A DNA stretch of 64,000 nt, from the NCBI GenBank assembly GCA_002687515.1, contig NZAK01000030.1, positions 1 through 64,000 on the forward strand, read 5' to 3'. A program made the position numbers and the translations under genes. The DNA is from Rhodospirillaceae bacterium (GTDB lineage: Bacteria > Pseudomonadota > Alphaproteobacteria > Rhodospirillales > UBA2165). Of the stretch, positions 1-8,153 are shown in pieces. The notes beneath the pieces are model-generated. The model had not been told where the DNA came from, did not search any database, and saw only the letters and a list, made by a program, of their open reading frames with translations. Positions within the stretch are counted from its first letter, which is position 1; each line of letters starts with the position of its first letter.

Positions 1-373
1 CGCCGGGGACACGACCGCGCCGACCAGGGCGGGGTTATATTCGGGAGAGTGGCAGCATCCTACATGTTGTGGGTATGGGCGTTAAGCGGATAGGCACGTT
101 TGATTCCTCCCATCTGAAAAGCCAATTCTTTGATTATACAGTGATCGACCAATATCATCACTCGATCAATTGTAACATAATTTTTTTTATTTGATAGAAA
201 CTCGTGGTTTCTTGGCGATCGGCCTCTGAATTCGGCGGGCGGCGGTTTCCGGTTGAGGCGCCAGATTCAGCCCGAAGTTGATGCCAAGCTGATGCCAAGT
301 TGATGCCAAGTTGATGAATGCGCCGAAATCCGGCACCATTCCAGGCTGTTGAGAATAACAGGGGCCACGCGGC
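1..373. other. Left-edge intergenic region
   Basis: No gene can be supported here. The first 110 bases have short open stretches on both strands, but all stop within about 30 codons and none has a clear start and ribosome site. Bases 125-195 are strongly A+T-rich, with a T-run near 182-190, and probably hold a promoter. A short tandem repeat sits at 277-320, and the peptidase gene begins at 374. Confidence 0.5.
277..320. repeat. 11-bp tandem repeat, about 3.5 copies
   Basis: The unit GTTGATGCCAA is repeated head to tail: 277-287, 288-298 (one C for T), 299-309, then a partial copy to 320. It lies 54 bases upstream of the peptidase start, so it falls in the probable leader or promoter region. 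It could be an array of binding sites or a slippage-prone tract. Confidence 0.85.
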
Positions 374-1819
374 ATGATCCGCCCCATGACACCAATTATT
401 TTTAAATGGCCGATTATTCTTAAATCGCCGCTCCTGCTCGGCGCCTCTGCCCTGATCGCGGCTGGCCTGGCTACTGGCCTGGCGTCCGGACCGGCGGCCG
501 CCGGATTGCAGGAGCGGGTGCGAAAACCAGCGCTGGCGCCGGTGCCACGTCGCCGGCCGGACGATGCCTACCGCCATCTCGCCGAGTTCGGCCGGGTTTT
601 CGAAAACCTCGCCGGCGGCAGCGCCGCGGATACCATCAAGGCCCTGGATCTGTTCGCCGAGGTCTTCAACCGGGTCCGCACCGATTACTGGAAACCGGTG
701 CGGCCCCGGCTTCTGATCGAGGCCGCCATCGCCGCGGCGCGGGCGCGCGCCACAGCTACCACCACTGGCACCACCACTGGCGGCGGCGCAGCGGCGCAAA
801 GCCTCGCCATCGCGGCGGTGCGCGGCATGATCGGCGCACTCGATCCCTATTCCGGATTTACCGCCGCGGCGGACCGCGCCGGTGCCAGCCGGCGTCATTT
901 CGGAAATATCGGACTGGAGGTCTTCGTCAAAAAGGGCGCCGTCACCGTGATCTCGCCCCATGACGGATCGCCGGCGGCGCGCGCCGGCCTCAGCCCCGGC
1001 GACGTGATCACCGGGGTCGACGGCAATCGCTTCTCGAACCCGACATTGGGCCAGGCGCTGGAAAAATTGCAGGGGCCGGTGGGCAGCGAAGTGCGGCTGT
1101 TGGTGACCCGCCCCGGCGCGGCGCCGTTCGAGGCGCGCATGCTGCGCGCCATCGCCCCTGGCCGCACCGTTCGGGCGCGGCTTGATGGTCGCGTCGCGGT
1201 GATCCGCATCGCCAGTTTCAGCGCCAACACGACCCGCGATTTGAGGCGCGCGCTGAAGAAATTGCGCGCCGCGGCGAATGCCAAGGCGGCGCGCCTCGAC
1301 GGCGTCGTCCTTGATCTGCGCAACAATTCCGGCGGCCTCTTGAACGCGGCGATCAACGTTGCCGACACCTTCCTTGATAGCGGCGAGATCGTTTCGACGC
1401 GGGCGCGGGCCGGGCCTGAGGGGAATTCAAGGCAGCGGCGTTTCAATGCGCGCCTCGGCGATGCGGTCCGCGGAAAACCCGTGGCCGTGGTCGTCAACGC
1501 CGGTTCCGCCAGCGCCGCCGAAATCGTCGCCGGCGCGCTCCAGGACCTGGGGCGCGGGGTTATTATCGGCACCCGCTCGTTCGGCAAGGGTTCGGTGCAG
1601 ACGATCATGCGGATTCGGGGCCACGGCTCGCTTCGCCTGACCACCTCCCACTACTATACGCCGTCGGGCCGGTCCCTCGACGAGGCGCCGATCGAGCCCG
1701 ATGTGAACGCCAAGGCCTGCGCCCGGCTGGCGGGGCGCAGCGTCAGGCCGGGCGATGACGCGTTTCTTGTCTGCGCCGCGCGGCGGGTCCGCGCCATGGC
1801 GCGCGCCGGCCGGCGTTAG
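374..1819 (+). CDS. S41 family C-terminal processing peptidase with PDZ domain
   Basis: This is an exported serine protease of the CtpA/Prc (S41) family, which trims or degrades envelope proteins. Residues about 17-44 form a hydrophobic signal segment ending in an Ala-rich stretch. A PDZ domain covers about 172-255. The catalytic core follows with the Ser/Lys dyad: Ser380 in NAGSASAAEI and Lys405 in GTRSFGKGSV, 25 residues apart as in plant D1 protease. An Ala/Thr/Gly low-complexity stretch at about 124-142 is unusual. The length of 481 residues is normal. ATG at 386 is an alternative start that would shorten the positively charged N-terminus. The family call is firm; the natural substrate cannot be read from the sequence. 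Confidence 0.93.
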   Translation: MIRPMTPIIFKWPIILKSPLLLGASALIAAGLATGLASGPAAAGLQERVRKPALAPVPRRRPDDAYRHLAEFGRVFENLAGGSAADTIKALDLFAEVFNRVRTDYWKPVRPRLLIEAAIAAARARATATTTGTTTGGGAAAQSLAIAAVRGMIGALDPYSGFTAAADRAGASRRHFGNIGLEVFVKKGAVTVISPHDGSPAARAGLSPGDVITGVDGNRFSNPTLGQALEKLQGPVGSEVRLLVTRPGAAPFEARMLRAIAPGRTVRARLDGRVAVIRIASFSANTTRDLRRALKKLRAAANAKAARLDGVVLDLRNNSGGLLNAAINVADTFLDSGEIVSTRARAGPEGNSRQRRFNARLGDAVRGKPVAVVVNAGSASAAEIVAGALQDLGRGVIIGTRSFGKGSVQTIMRIRGHGSLRLTTSHYYTPSGRSLDEAPIEPDVNAKACARLAGRSVRPGDDAFLVCAARRVRAMARAGRR

Positions 1820-1833
1820 AGCGGTTCAGGAGT

Positions 1834-1888
1834 AATTCGGTGACAGTTTACTAATTAGGCGATTTAAATAGTAAACTGTCACCGAATT
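1834..1888. repeat. 19-bp perfect inverted repeat
   Basis: Arms AATTCGGTGACAGTTTACT (1834-1852) and its exact complement (1870-1888) flank a 17-base A+T-rich loop. It begins 14 bases after the peptidase stop and ends 22 bases before the next ATG. There is no T-run after the stem, so it is not a classic terminator. It could be a transcript-end hairpin, an operator or a small non-autonomous mobile sequence. The mobile reading is inference. Confidence 0.9.
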
Positions 1889-1910
1889 GATTGGGACGGA
1901 GGATAATGAG

Positions 1911-2327
1911 ATGAAAATAGACGGCGGCTGCCATTGCGGCCAGATCACGTTCGAAGCCGAGATCGATCCCGAAATGGTGGGGATTTGCCACTGCACCGAT
2001 TGCCAGACCATGTCCGGCGCGCCATTCAACGCCGTCGTGCAGGTGCCGGAAGCGGACTTCACCCTTAAGTCCGGCACCCTCAAGATGTATATCAAGACCG
2101 CCGAAAGCGGCAACAAACGGGCGCAGATGTTCTGCCCCGATTGCGGCAACAGGATATACGCGACATCGGCCGGCGATCCGCCGGACGGTCAGTCGAAACG
2201 CTTCGGCATCCGCCTCGGCGTCATCCGCCAGCGCCGCGAACTGACACCGAAGCGGCAGATCTGGCACCGCTCGGCGCAACCCTGGGTCAACGATCTCGCG
2301 TCGATCCCGGTGATCGAGACTCAATAA
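1911..2327 (+). CDS. GFA/CENP-V family zinc protein
   Basis: This is a small cysteine-rich protein of the glutathione-dependent formaldehyde-activating (GFA) family. Members bind zinc, and some condense formaldehyde with glutathione, but most are uncharacterised. Zinc-ligand cysteines are visible at 7 and 9 (CHC), 26, 28 and 31 (CHCTDC), and 75 and 78 (CPDC), the usual family layout. The length of 138 residues is typical. ATG at 1911 has a good ribosome site (GGAGG at 1898-1902), so the upstream TTG at 1887, inside the inverted repeat, is unlikely to be used. A glutathione transferase gene faces it downstream, which fits thiol chemistry but proves nothing about substrate. Confidence 0.88.
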   Translation: MKIDGGCHCGQITFEAEIDPEMVGICHCTDCQTMSGAPFNAVVQVPEADFTLKSGTLKMYIKTAESGNKRAQMFCPDCGNRIYATSAGDPPDGQSKRFGIRLGVIRQRRELTPKRQIWHRSAQPWVNDLASIPVIETQ

Positions 2328-2337
2328 TCAGCCTGAG

Positions 2338-3201
2338 TTACAACCCCGCCACCTGGGCCAGCGTCGCGTCGGCTTCTTCCTGGGCTCGGTGATTTTTGTC
2401 GATGGCGGCCTGGACTTTCGGGTCCACTTGAATCTCCTTGGCGAACTCGGGGCGCCCGCGGAGGCCCTGGAACCAGCTTTCCACATTGGGGTGCAGGCGC
2501 GCCAGGGGATAACCGCAGAGAACCAGCCGGTTGGCATAGATGAACCAGGCGATATCGAGGACGCTGAGGTTTTCTCCCAACAGATAATCGGCGCTTTTCA
2601 AGGTGCCGTCCAAATCATCAAGGGCGGCGCGGAATTTGGCCGCCGAGGCTTGGATGGCTTCATCCGAAATGCCGTCCCGCGCCACCCATTCCCAGAAATC
2701 GATTTCCCGTTTTTTGTTGGCGTCTTCCTGGCCCTGGACCGTGCCGCTGCCGCCGGCCCGGTAACCGGCCAGCACTCCGGCCGATCTCGGCGCCTTGCCG
2801 CGTGGCTGGGTAAAGCGGAAGGTGATGGTGCGCAGGTCGAGATGCAGATCGTCCTCGTGGTGCAAGAGACCGTCCATTTCACCTTCGCGGCCCTCGGGGA
2901 TCAGCTTCGGTTCCGGATAACGTTCATCCAAGAGGGTCATGATATCGTTGCTTTCGATATGCACTTCGCCGTCAAGGACCAGGGCCGGCACCAGGCCGCG
3001 CGGATTGATGCCCAGATACCGCTCGCCCATGTTCTCATGGACGCCAAGATTGACGATGTGCGAGTCCCAGGGAACGCCCTTCAAATTCATGAATATCCGT
3101 GTTTTCTGGGAGCAGGAGGACGGCATCGCGTGGAACAGATGGACGCCCTTCCAAGCGAGCACTTCACGGGTCTTGATATCGGCGTCAAGCAGTTGAACCA
3201 T
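2338..3201 (-). CDS. Glutathione S-transferase family protein
   Basis: This is a cytoplasmic glutathione transferase-like protein of 287 residues. The N-terminal thioredoxin-like domain (about 20-100) shows a candidate Ser in CSQKTR, the cis-proline region in NPRGLVPAL, and the glutathione-contacting Glu-Ser in HIESNDI. An all-helical C-terminal domain follows to about 265. Family length is usually 200-250, and the extra residues come from an N-terminal extension and a charged stretch at about 130-170. It converges with the GFA gene with a 10-base gap. The electrophilic substrate is unknown, and a beta-etherase-like subgroup is possible but not shown. Confidence 0.88.
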   Translation of the reverse strand: MVQLLDADIKTREVLAWKGVHLFHAMPSSCSQKTRIFMNLKGVPWDSHIVNLGVHENMGERYLGINPRGLVPALVLDGEVHIESNDIMTLLDERYPEPKLIPEGREGEMDGLLHHEDDLHLDLRTITFRFTQPRGKAPRSAGVLAGYRAGGSGTVQGQEDANKKREIDFWEWVARDGISDEAIQASAAKFRAALDDLDGTLKSADYLLGENLSVLDIAWFIYANRLVLCGYPLARLHPNVESWFQGLRGRPEFAKEIQVDPKVQAAIDKNHRAQEEADATLAQVAGL

Positions 3202-3506
3202 TGCCGGGCTCCCACATTATTTCTGGTCAATTCGACAAGTTAAATCATGGATCAGAGCCAATGGCGATGGCTGATCGCGGGCCGTAAATTTGCCTCCAAA
3301 AGCGGCCGCCAATATCCCCACAAACTTTTTGTAAAAAAGGGCTTGAACCGGTGCGCCGCAAGGAATAAGTAAGCTTCGTATACGGAATTAAAAAAGACTC
3401 AGGCCAAAATGCTTTCCACAGGAAAATACGTGAAACTGGGCAGGGGCTGTGCCGTCCGCAATCACGGCCCGGTCTTCCGCGCGCCTGTGAAGCATCGGAG
3501 GACCAA
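3202..3506. other. Intergenic region, divergent promoters
   Basis: This stretch lies between two divergent genes, the GST and the esterase-like gene, and must hold both promoters. It is moderately A+T-rich around 3325-3420. A good ribosome site (GGAGG just before 3507) precedes the right-hand gene. I see no open frame with gene-like composition and no long repeat. Confidence 0.5.
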
Positions 3507-4178
3507 ATGACGGCAATGACACAAACCCGGCTGACCGGCACCCAGTGCTGGAGTTCGAGCCATGACGGCCGCTTCCAGCACCTGATGGTTTTGTTTCACG
3601 GGGCGAATTCGAGCGGCGAATTGATCGCCCCCTTGGGCGGCCGCATTTCCCGCGCGCTTCCCAATACCTATGTCTTTTCGCCCAACGGCCCGAAGCCGAC
3701 CGGCGATCACCGCTTTGGCTGGCTCGGCGAGCCGCGACTGGAAAACCCGGCTGAACCCCCGGGAGAACCCTATGACCGCCTGTCCCGCGATATCAACCAG
3801 ACGCTCGACCTCTACCAAGAAGAATTCGGTCTGGCCGACGCCGACACCATTTTCGTCGGCATTGCCGAGGGCGCGGCGGCGGCTCTCGGCGCCGCCCTGA
3901 CCCGGCCCCGGCGGATCGCCGGCGTCCTCTGTTTCGCCGGACCGATGTCGATGCCGCCCGAGTTGCTGGATGAAATCAGAAGCCGCCCGCCGGTCTGTCT
4001 GATCCACGGCAACGGCGGCAGCAAATTTTCGCCGGACAGCCTGTCGGCGACCTACAGATTCCTGAAGCGCGCCGGTGTGCCGCTGACCTCGCACATGTGC
4101 CGGACGGCGAAGCACGATATCAACGGCGAAGCCTTCTCCCACGGCACGCGCTTTCTCTCCAAGGTTCTCGATCAGTAA
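3507..4178 (+). CDS. Carboxylesterase/phospholipase-like alpha/beta hydrolase, catalytic residues replaced
   Basis: The 223-residue protein has the fold signature of the small carboxylesterase/phospholipase family: an oxyanion motif LFHGANSSG at about 29-37, a nucleophile-elbow region at 117-122 and a conserved His203 in AKHDING. The elbow reads GIAEG where the family has GxSxG, so Ala120 stands where the catalytic Ser should be. The acid position reads HGNGGS, with Asn169 instead of Asp. With two of three triad residues gone it is probably not a serine esterase and may bind ligand or act as a pseudo-enzyme. A Shine-Dalgarno GGAGG precedes the ATG. No partner gene is adjacent. Confidence 0.75.
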   Translation: MTAMTQTRLTGTQCWSSSHDGRFQHLMVLFHGANSSGELIAPLGGRISRALPNTYVFSPNGPKPTGDHRFGWLGEPRLENPAEPPGEPYDRLSRDINQTLDLYQEEFGLADADTIFVGIAEGAAAALGAALTRPRRIAGVLCFAGPMSMPPELLDEIRSRPPVCLIHGNGGSKFSPDSLSATYRFLKRAGVPLTSHMCRTAKHDINGEAFSHGTRFLSKVLDQ

Positions 4179-4374
4179 CAAACCGGCTTGGCGCCCCGCT
4201 CCACCAATACCGGTTCATCAATAAAGGCTTACATCAACCATGAAACATGGAACCGTTCTGCAACGGCTTTATGCCCGGCGCCGCTTTCGTTTGCGCCTGT
4301 TCTGGCGCCACACCGTCCATTTTCGCGGCTGGTAAATAGTCCTTTCTGCCATCCACCCTTGCGCGCGGAAGCTT

Positions 4375-6207
4375 CTATTCCGCCGCTTGCAGATAGGACG
4401 CCACGTCGACCTCGTCGATCTGTTCCCTCTTCAAGAAGCGCTTGCCGTATTCCTTGTAGACGCCCGATTGCAGGAACAGTCTGAACAGCTCGCCGTCGAT
4501 ATGGGCGTCCTTTTCCATGAAGCCCATGATCTTCACCGATTCCGACAATTTCTTCGGCGCCTTGTAGGGCCGGTCGGCGGCGGTCAGGGCCTCGAAGATA
4601 TCGGCGATGGCCATGATCCGCGCCGGCACCGACATGTCGACTTCGGAAAGGCCGCGCGGATAGCCGGTGCCGTCCATCTTTTCGTGGTGGCCGCCGGCAT
4701 ATTCGGGCACCCGTTTCAGGTTGCGCGGAAAGGGCAGGCTTTCCAGCATCTTGATGGTCTGGATCATGTGCTCGTTGATCTTGAAGCGGTCCTCGTCGGT
4801 GAGGGTGCCGCGCCCGACGCAAAGATTATAGACCTCGCCGAGATTATATTTCCGCTCCGGCACGCGCATGTTGAAGCCCCAGCGGTTGTCGGGGGCGATC
4901 AGGTCCTGGGTTTCGCGCTCGATGATATGATCGGCGCGGTCGGCGAGCAGCTTCTCGGCGACCGGCAATTTGGCTTCCGGTTCCCGCTCCTTGCGCCTGG
5001 CCTCGTCATAGGAAATGCCGATACGGTCGGAAATGGTGCGCGTCCATTCCCGGTTCGCGATCTCCCTGGCGCGCTCGATCCTGTCGTCGGCCATGAACTC
5101 GCCGCCGACATTGCATTCGGCGATGAATTCGTAGTCGTCGTCGAGGGCGGCCAGCTTGGCGTCCAGGCCGGCCTTCAGTTTCGCATGGTTGCCGCCGTCC
5201 AGGCGCGCCCTCAAGTATTCAATCTCGGCATCGCGCTTCAGGACCTCGAAGCGCATGCGCACCTCGTGGATGCGGTCATAGATGGTCTCCAGCTTGGTTG
5301 CCTTGTCGACCACATATTCGGGCGTCGTCACCTTGCCGCAATCGTGCAGCCACCCCGCGATGTGCAGCTCGTACCATTCGTCCTCGGTCAGCTCGAAATC
5401 CTTGAACGGGCCGTCGGTCTGATCGCAGGCGGCGCGGGCCAGCATCTTGGTCAGTTCGGGCACCCGCTGGCAGTGGCCGCCGGTATAGGGCGATTTGGCG
5501 TCGATGGCGCCGGCAATCAGCTCGATAAAGGCATCGAGCAGCTGTTTCTGCGCCTCCAGCAGCATCTCATTGTCGAGCGACACGGCGGCCTGCGAGGCGA
5601 GGGCGTCGATCAGGGGCTCGATCTCGGGATCGAAGGCGATCACATCACCGGTTTTCCGGTCGCGCGCGTTGAGCAATTGCATGACGCCGATGACCATGCC
5701 CTCATGGTTCTTCAAGGGCACCGTCAGGAACGAGGTGGAACGGTAGCCGGAACGCTCATCGAACGCCTTGGTGCCGGAAAAATCATAGCGGCTGGAGGTG
5801 TAGGCATCGGCGATATTGATGGTATCGCCCGAATTGGCGGCGGCCGATGCGACGTTGTGCATATTGGGCTCGCCGCTGTCATCCAACAGCATCACTTCGG
5901 GAAAATCGATGGCGACGCCGGTGGTGCCGCCCATCGCGATATCCAGGGTATCGTTGCGCAGGATCTGGAAACAAAGGGTATCGGCCTCGGTCTTGAGATA
6001 GAGGGTGCCGGCGTCGGCGTGGGTGAAATCCTTGGCTTCCAGCAGGATGCGCTCCATCAGGCGGTCGTGGTCATGCTCCGCCGAGAGCGCGATACCGAGA
6101 TCGATCAGGCGCCGGTAGCCGGCGAATTCGCCGCTCTGGTCGCCATTCGCCCTGCGATCCCGCGAAGCGCCTTCGGAAATATGATTTGAATCCTGTTCCG
6201 TGTTCAT
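4375..6207 (-). CDS. GAF domain plus HD-GYP phosphodiesterase with large insertion
   Basis: This is a cytoplasmic signalling protein that probably hydrolyses cyclic di-GMP. An N-terminal GAF sensor domain covers about 30-220. The HD-GYP domain has His245, the HD pair at 288-289 (LHDCGK), His480 and the signature HHEKMDGTGYP at 507-517. In ordinary HD-GYP proteins the HD and GYP motifs are some 60 residues apart. Here they are about 215 apart, separated by a charged insertion of roughly 150 residues (about 318-465) that has no family I recognise. The metal ligands look intact, so activity is likely. It is monocistronic and converges with the esterase-like gene. Confidence 0.88.
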   Translation of the reverse strand: MNTEQDSNHISEGASRDRRANGDQSGEFAGYRRLIDLGIALSAEHDHDRLMERILLEAKDFTHADAGTLYLKTEADTLCFQILRNDTLDIAMGGTTGVAIDFPEVMLLDDSGEPNMHNVASAAANSGDTINIADAYTSSRYDFSGTKAFDERSGYRSTSFLTVPLKNHEGMVIGVMQLLNARDRKTGDVIAFDPEIEPLIDALASQAAVSLDNEMLLEAQKQLLDAFIELIAGAIDAKSPYTGGHCQRVPELTKMLARAACDQTDGPFKDFELTEDEWYELHIAGWLHDCGKVTTPEYVVDKATKLETIYDRIHEVRMRFEVLKRDAEIEYLRARLDGGNHAKLKAGLDAKLAALDDDYEFIAECNVGGEFMADDRIERAREIANREWTRTISDRIGISYDEARRKEREPEAKLPVAEKLLADRADHIIERETQDLIAPDNRWGFNMRVPERKYNLGEVYNLCVGRGTLTDEDRFKINEHMIQTIKMLESLPFPRNLKRVPEYAGGHHEKMDGTGYPRGLSEVDMSVPARIMAIADIFEALTAADRPYKAPKKLSESVKIMGFMEKDAHIDGELFRLFLQSGVYKEYGKRFLKREQIDEVDVASYLQAAE

Positions 6208-6632
6208 GGCTCTTGTCCTGTCTTTGGCCTATCCCTGGCCAGCAATGATTTTAGTAAACATGCGGCTCACTATGCGGCAAAACGGTTGCTAAACGATTGC
6301 CAACTGGCCGCTAAATTTGGCCCACTGCCGCCGAAACCCCGGCGCCGTAGACCGCGCCGGCAAGGGTATCGGCGTTCCGGCCCCCGCGCAACAACGGAGG
6401 CAAAGCCCGCGTGGGGATGGCCAGGTTGGCCACGCGGGCGTCGATCTTGGCACCTGTTCTTGAAGGGGTATGAAACGGTATGAAAGTACTGGTCAATTTT
6501 CCGGAAATATCTCGCACGAGGAAATGCGCCCTGTACACGGCGGGGTTGCCGGTGGCGGCAACGCAGTTGTGCTTGACGCGGGCGGGCTGATTCTAGTGAA
6601 TAGCCCAGGCAACTAATCCGGGACGGACTCCG
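6208..6632. other. Intergenic region with a dispersed repeat copy
   Basis: The gap lies between the divergent HD-GYP and ubiD genes. It contains the hairpin repeat at 6405-6458, followed by short direct repeats of GGTATGAAA around 6467-6485. No open frame here looks like a gene. The ubiD promoter and leader should lie in the last 150 bases. Confidence 0.5.
6405..6458 (+). repeat. Dispersed hairpin repeat, short form (copy A)
   Basis: The unit opens with GCCCGCGTGGGGATGGCC and ends with GTCGATCTTGGCACCTGTT. The 9-base arms CCCGCGTGG and CCACGCGGG are exact complements and fold around a G+C-rich loop. The same unit recurs at 42849-42903 (roughly 48 of 55 bases alike, tail nearly identical) and in more diverged form near 22.2-22.65 kb. 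Confidence 0.85.
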
Positions 6633-8147
6633 ATGGCGGACAAAAACTTACGGGATTTCATGGCGCGGCTGGAAGCCGCCGGCGAGCTGGTGCGGGTGTC
6701 GGAGCCGGTGTCGCCGGTTTTGGAAATGACCGAGATTCAGACCCGGCTGCTGGCCGAGGGCGGGCCCGCCGTGTTGTTCGAAAACGTCGTCGGCGAGGAC
6801 GGCCGCAAATACGATATGCCGATGCTGGTCAATCTGTTCGGCACCGTCAGGCGCGCCGCCTGGGGCATGGGGCGGGAGCCCGATAGTTTAAGGGAATTGG
6901 GCGAGACCCTGGCCTTCCTGCGCCAGCCGGAACCGCCGGGCGGTTTCAAGGAAGCGGTCGGCATGCTGCCGCTGGTCAAGACGGCGCTCTCGATGCGCCC
7001 GAAAACGGTGAGCGCCGCGCCCTGCCAGGAAGTGGTCTGGGAGGGCGATGAGATCGATCTCGGCCGCCTGCCGATCCAGACCTGCTGGCCCGGCGAGCCG
7101 GCGCCGCTGATCACCTGGCCCTTGGTGGTAACGCCGAAGCCGGGCGAGGCTGATGCCGACAATTTCAACATCGGCATCTACCGCCTGCAGGTGACCGGCC
7201 CGGACACCACCTATGTGCGCTGGCTGAAGCACCGGGGCGGCGCCCAGGCGCACGCCGCGCAAGGTGCGCAATCGGCGGAGCCGCTGCCCGCCGCCGTCGT
7301 CATCGGCACCGATCCGGCGACCATCCTGGCCGCCGTCGCGCCGGTGCCCGACACCATGAGCGAATACCAGTTCGCCGGCCTGTTGCGCGGCGACCGGGTG
7401 GCGCTGACCGAATGCAAGACGGTGCCGATTAAAGTCCCGGCCGAGGCCGAGATCGTCATCGAGGGGCATGTGTCGCTGACCGAAACCGGCGACGAGGGAC
7501 CCTATGGCGATCACACCGGCTATTTCAACGCCGTCGATAAATTCCCGGTGTTCAAGATCAGCGCCATCACCATGCGCCGCGACGCCATCTATTTGTCCAC
7601 CTTCACCGGGCGGCCGCCGGACGAGCCCTCGGTGCTGGGCGAGGCGTTGAACGATGTCTTCGTGCCTTTGTTGATCCAGCAGTTCCCGGAAATCGTCGAT
7701 TTCTGGCTGCCGCCCGAGGGCTGTTCCTACCGCCTTGCCGTCGTTTCGATCAAGAAAACCTATCCCGGCCAGGCCAAGCGCATGATGATGGCGGTCTGGT
7801 CCTATCTGCGCCAGTTCCTCTATACCAAGGTGGTGATCATCGTTGACGACGACATCGATGTGCGCAGCTGGAAAGACGTGATCTGGGCCATCACGACGCG
7901 CATGGACCCGGTGCGCGACGTCACCCTGGTCGACGGCACGCCGATCGATTACCTGGACTTCGCCTCGCCCGAGCCCGGCCTCGGCGGCAAGATGGGGCTC
8001 GATGCAACCAACAAGTTGCCGCCCGAAACCAGCCGCGAATGGGGCGTCAAGCTGCGCATGAGCGACGCGGTGATCGCCAAGGTCGATGAAATGTGGGACA
8101 AGCTTGGCCTGCCGGGAAGCGGCAAAGACATCTGGAAGGGAGACTGA
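6633..8147 (+). CDS. ubiD: UbiD-family decarboxylase (3-polyprenyl-4-hydroxybenzoate decarboxylase)
   Basis: This prenylated-FMN-dependent decarboxylase removes the ring carboxyl of 3-polyprenyl-4-hydroxybenzoate in ubiquinone synthesis. It aligns end to end with E. coli UbiD from memory: [15 protein letters not shown] at the start, the [13 protein letters not shown] block, [30 protein letters not shown], and the C-terminal KMGLDATNK. The length of 504 residues matches (E. coli about 497). No ubiX, which makes the cofactor, is in the window. The next gene starts 7 bases after the stop, so it probably shares a transcript with pmbA. A broader UbiD-like role on other aromatic acids cannot be excluded, but the similarity favours true UbiD. 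Confidence 0.93.
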   Translation: MADKNLRDFMARLEAAGELVRVSEPVSPVLEMTEIQTRLLAEGGPAVLFENVVGEDGRKYDMPMLVNLFGTVRRAAWGMGREPDSLRELGETLAFLRQPEPPGGFKEAVGMLPLVKTALSMRPKTVSAAPCQEVVWEGDEIDLGRLPIQTCWPGEPAPLITWPLVVTPKPGEADADNFNIGIYRLQVTGPDTTYVRWLKHRGGAQAHAAQGAQSAEPLPAAVVIGTDPATILAAVAPVPDTMSEYQFAGLLRGDRVALTECKTVPIKVPAEAEIVIEGHVSLTETGDEGPYGDHTGYFNAVDKFPVFKISAITMRRDAIYLSTFTGRPPDEPSVLGEALNDVFVPLLIQQFPEIVDFWLPPEGCSYRLAVVSIKKTYPGQAKRMMMAVWSYLRQFLYTKVVIIVDDDIDVRSWKDVIWAITTRMDPVRDVTLVDGTPIDYLDFASPEPGLGGKMGLDATNKLPPETSREWGVKLRMSDAVIAKVDEMWDKLGLPGSGKDIWKGD

Positions 8148-8153
8148 ACGCGC

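Noticed and set aside
1-112. A 17-codon minus-strand frame (MGGIKRAYPLNAHTHNM) and longer open stretches at the left edge.
   Set aside because: It is too short and without a ribosome site or match; the edge sequence cannot support a call on either strand.
4387-6189. A 600-codon plus-strand frame opposite the HD-GYP gene.
   Set aside because: Its composition (Gly, Gln, Leu, His in shadow proportions) and lack of motifs mark it as antisense noise of a GC-rich gene.
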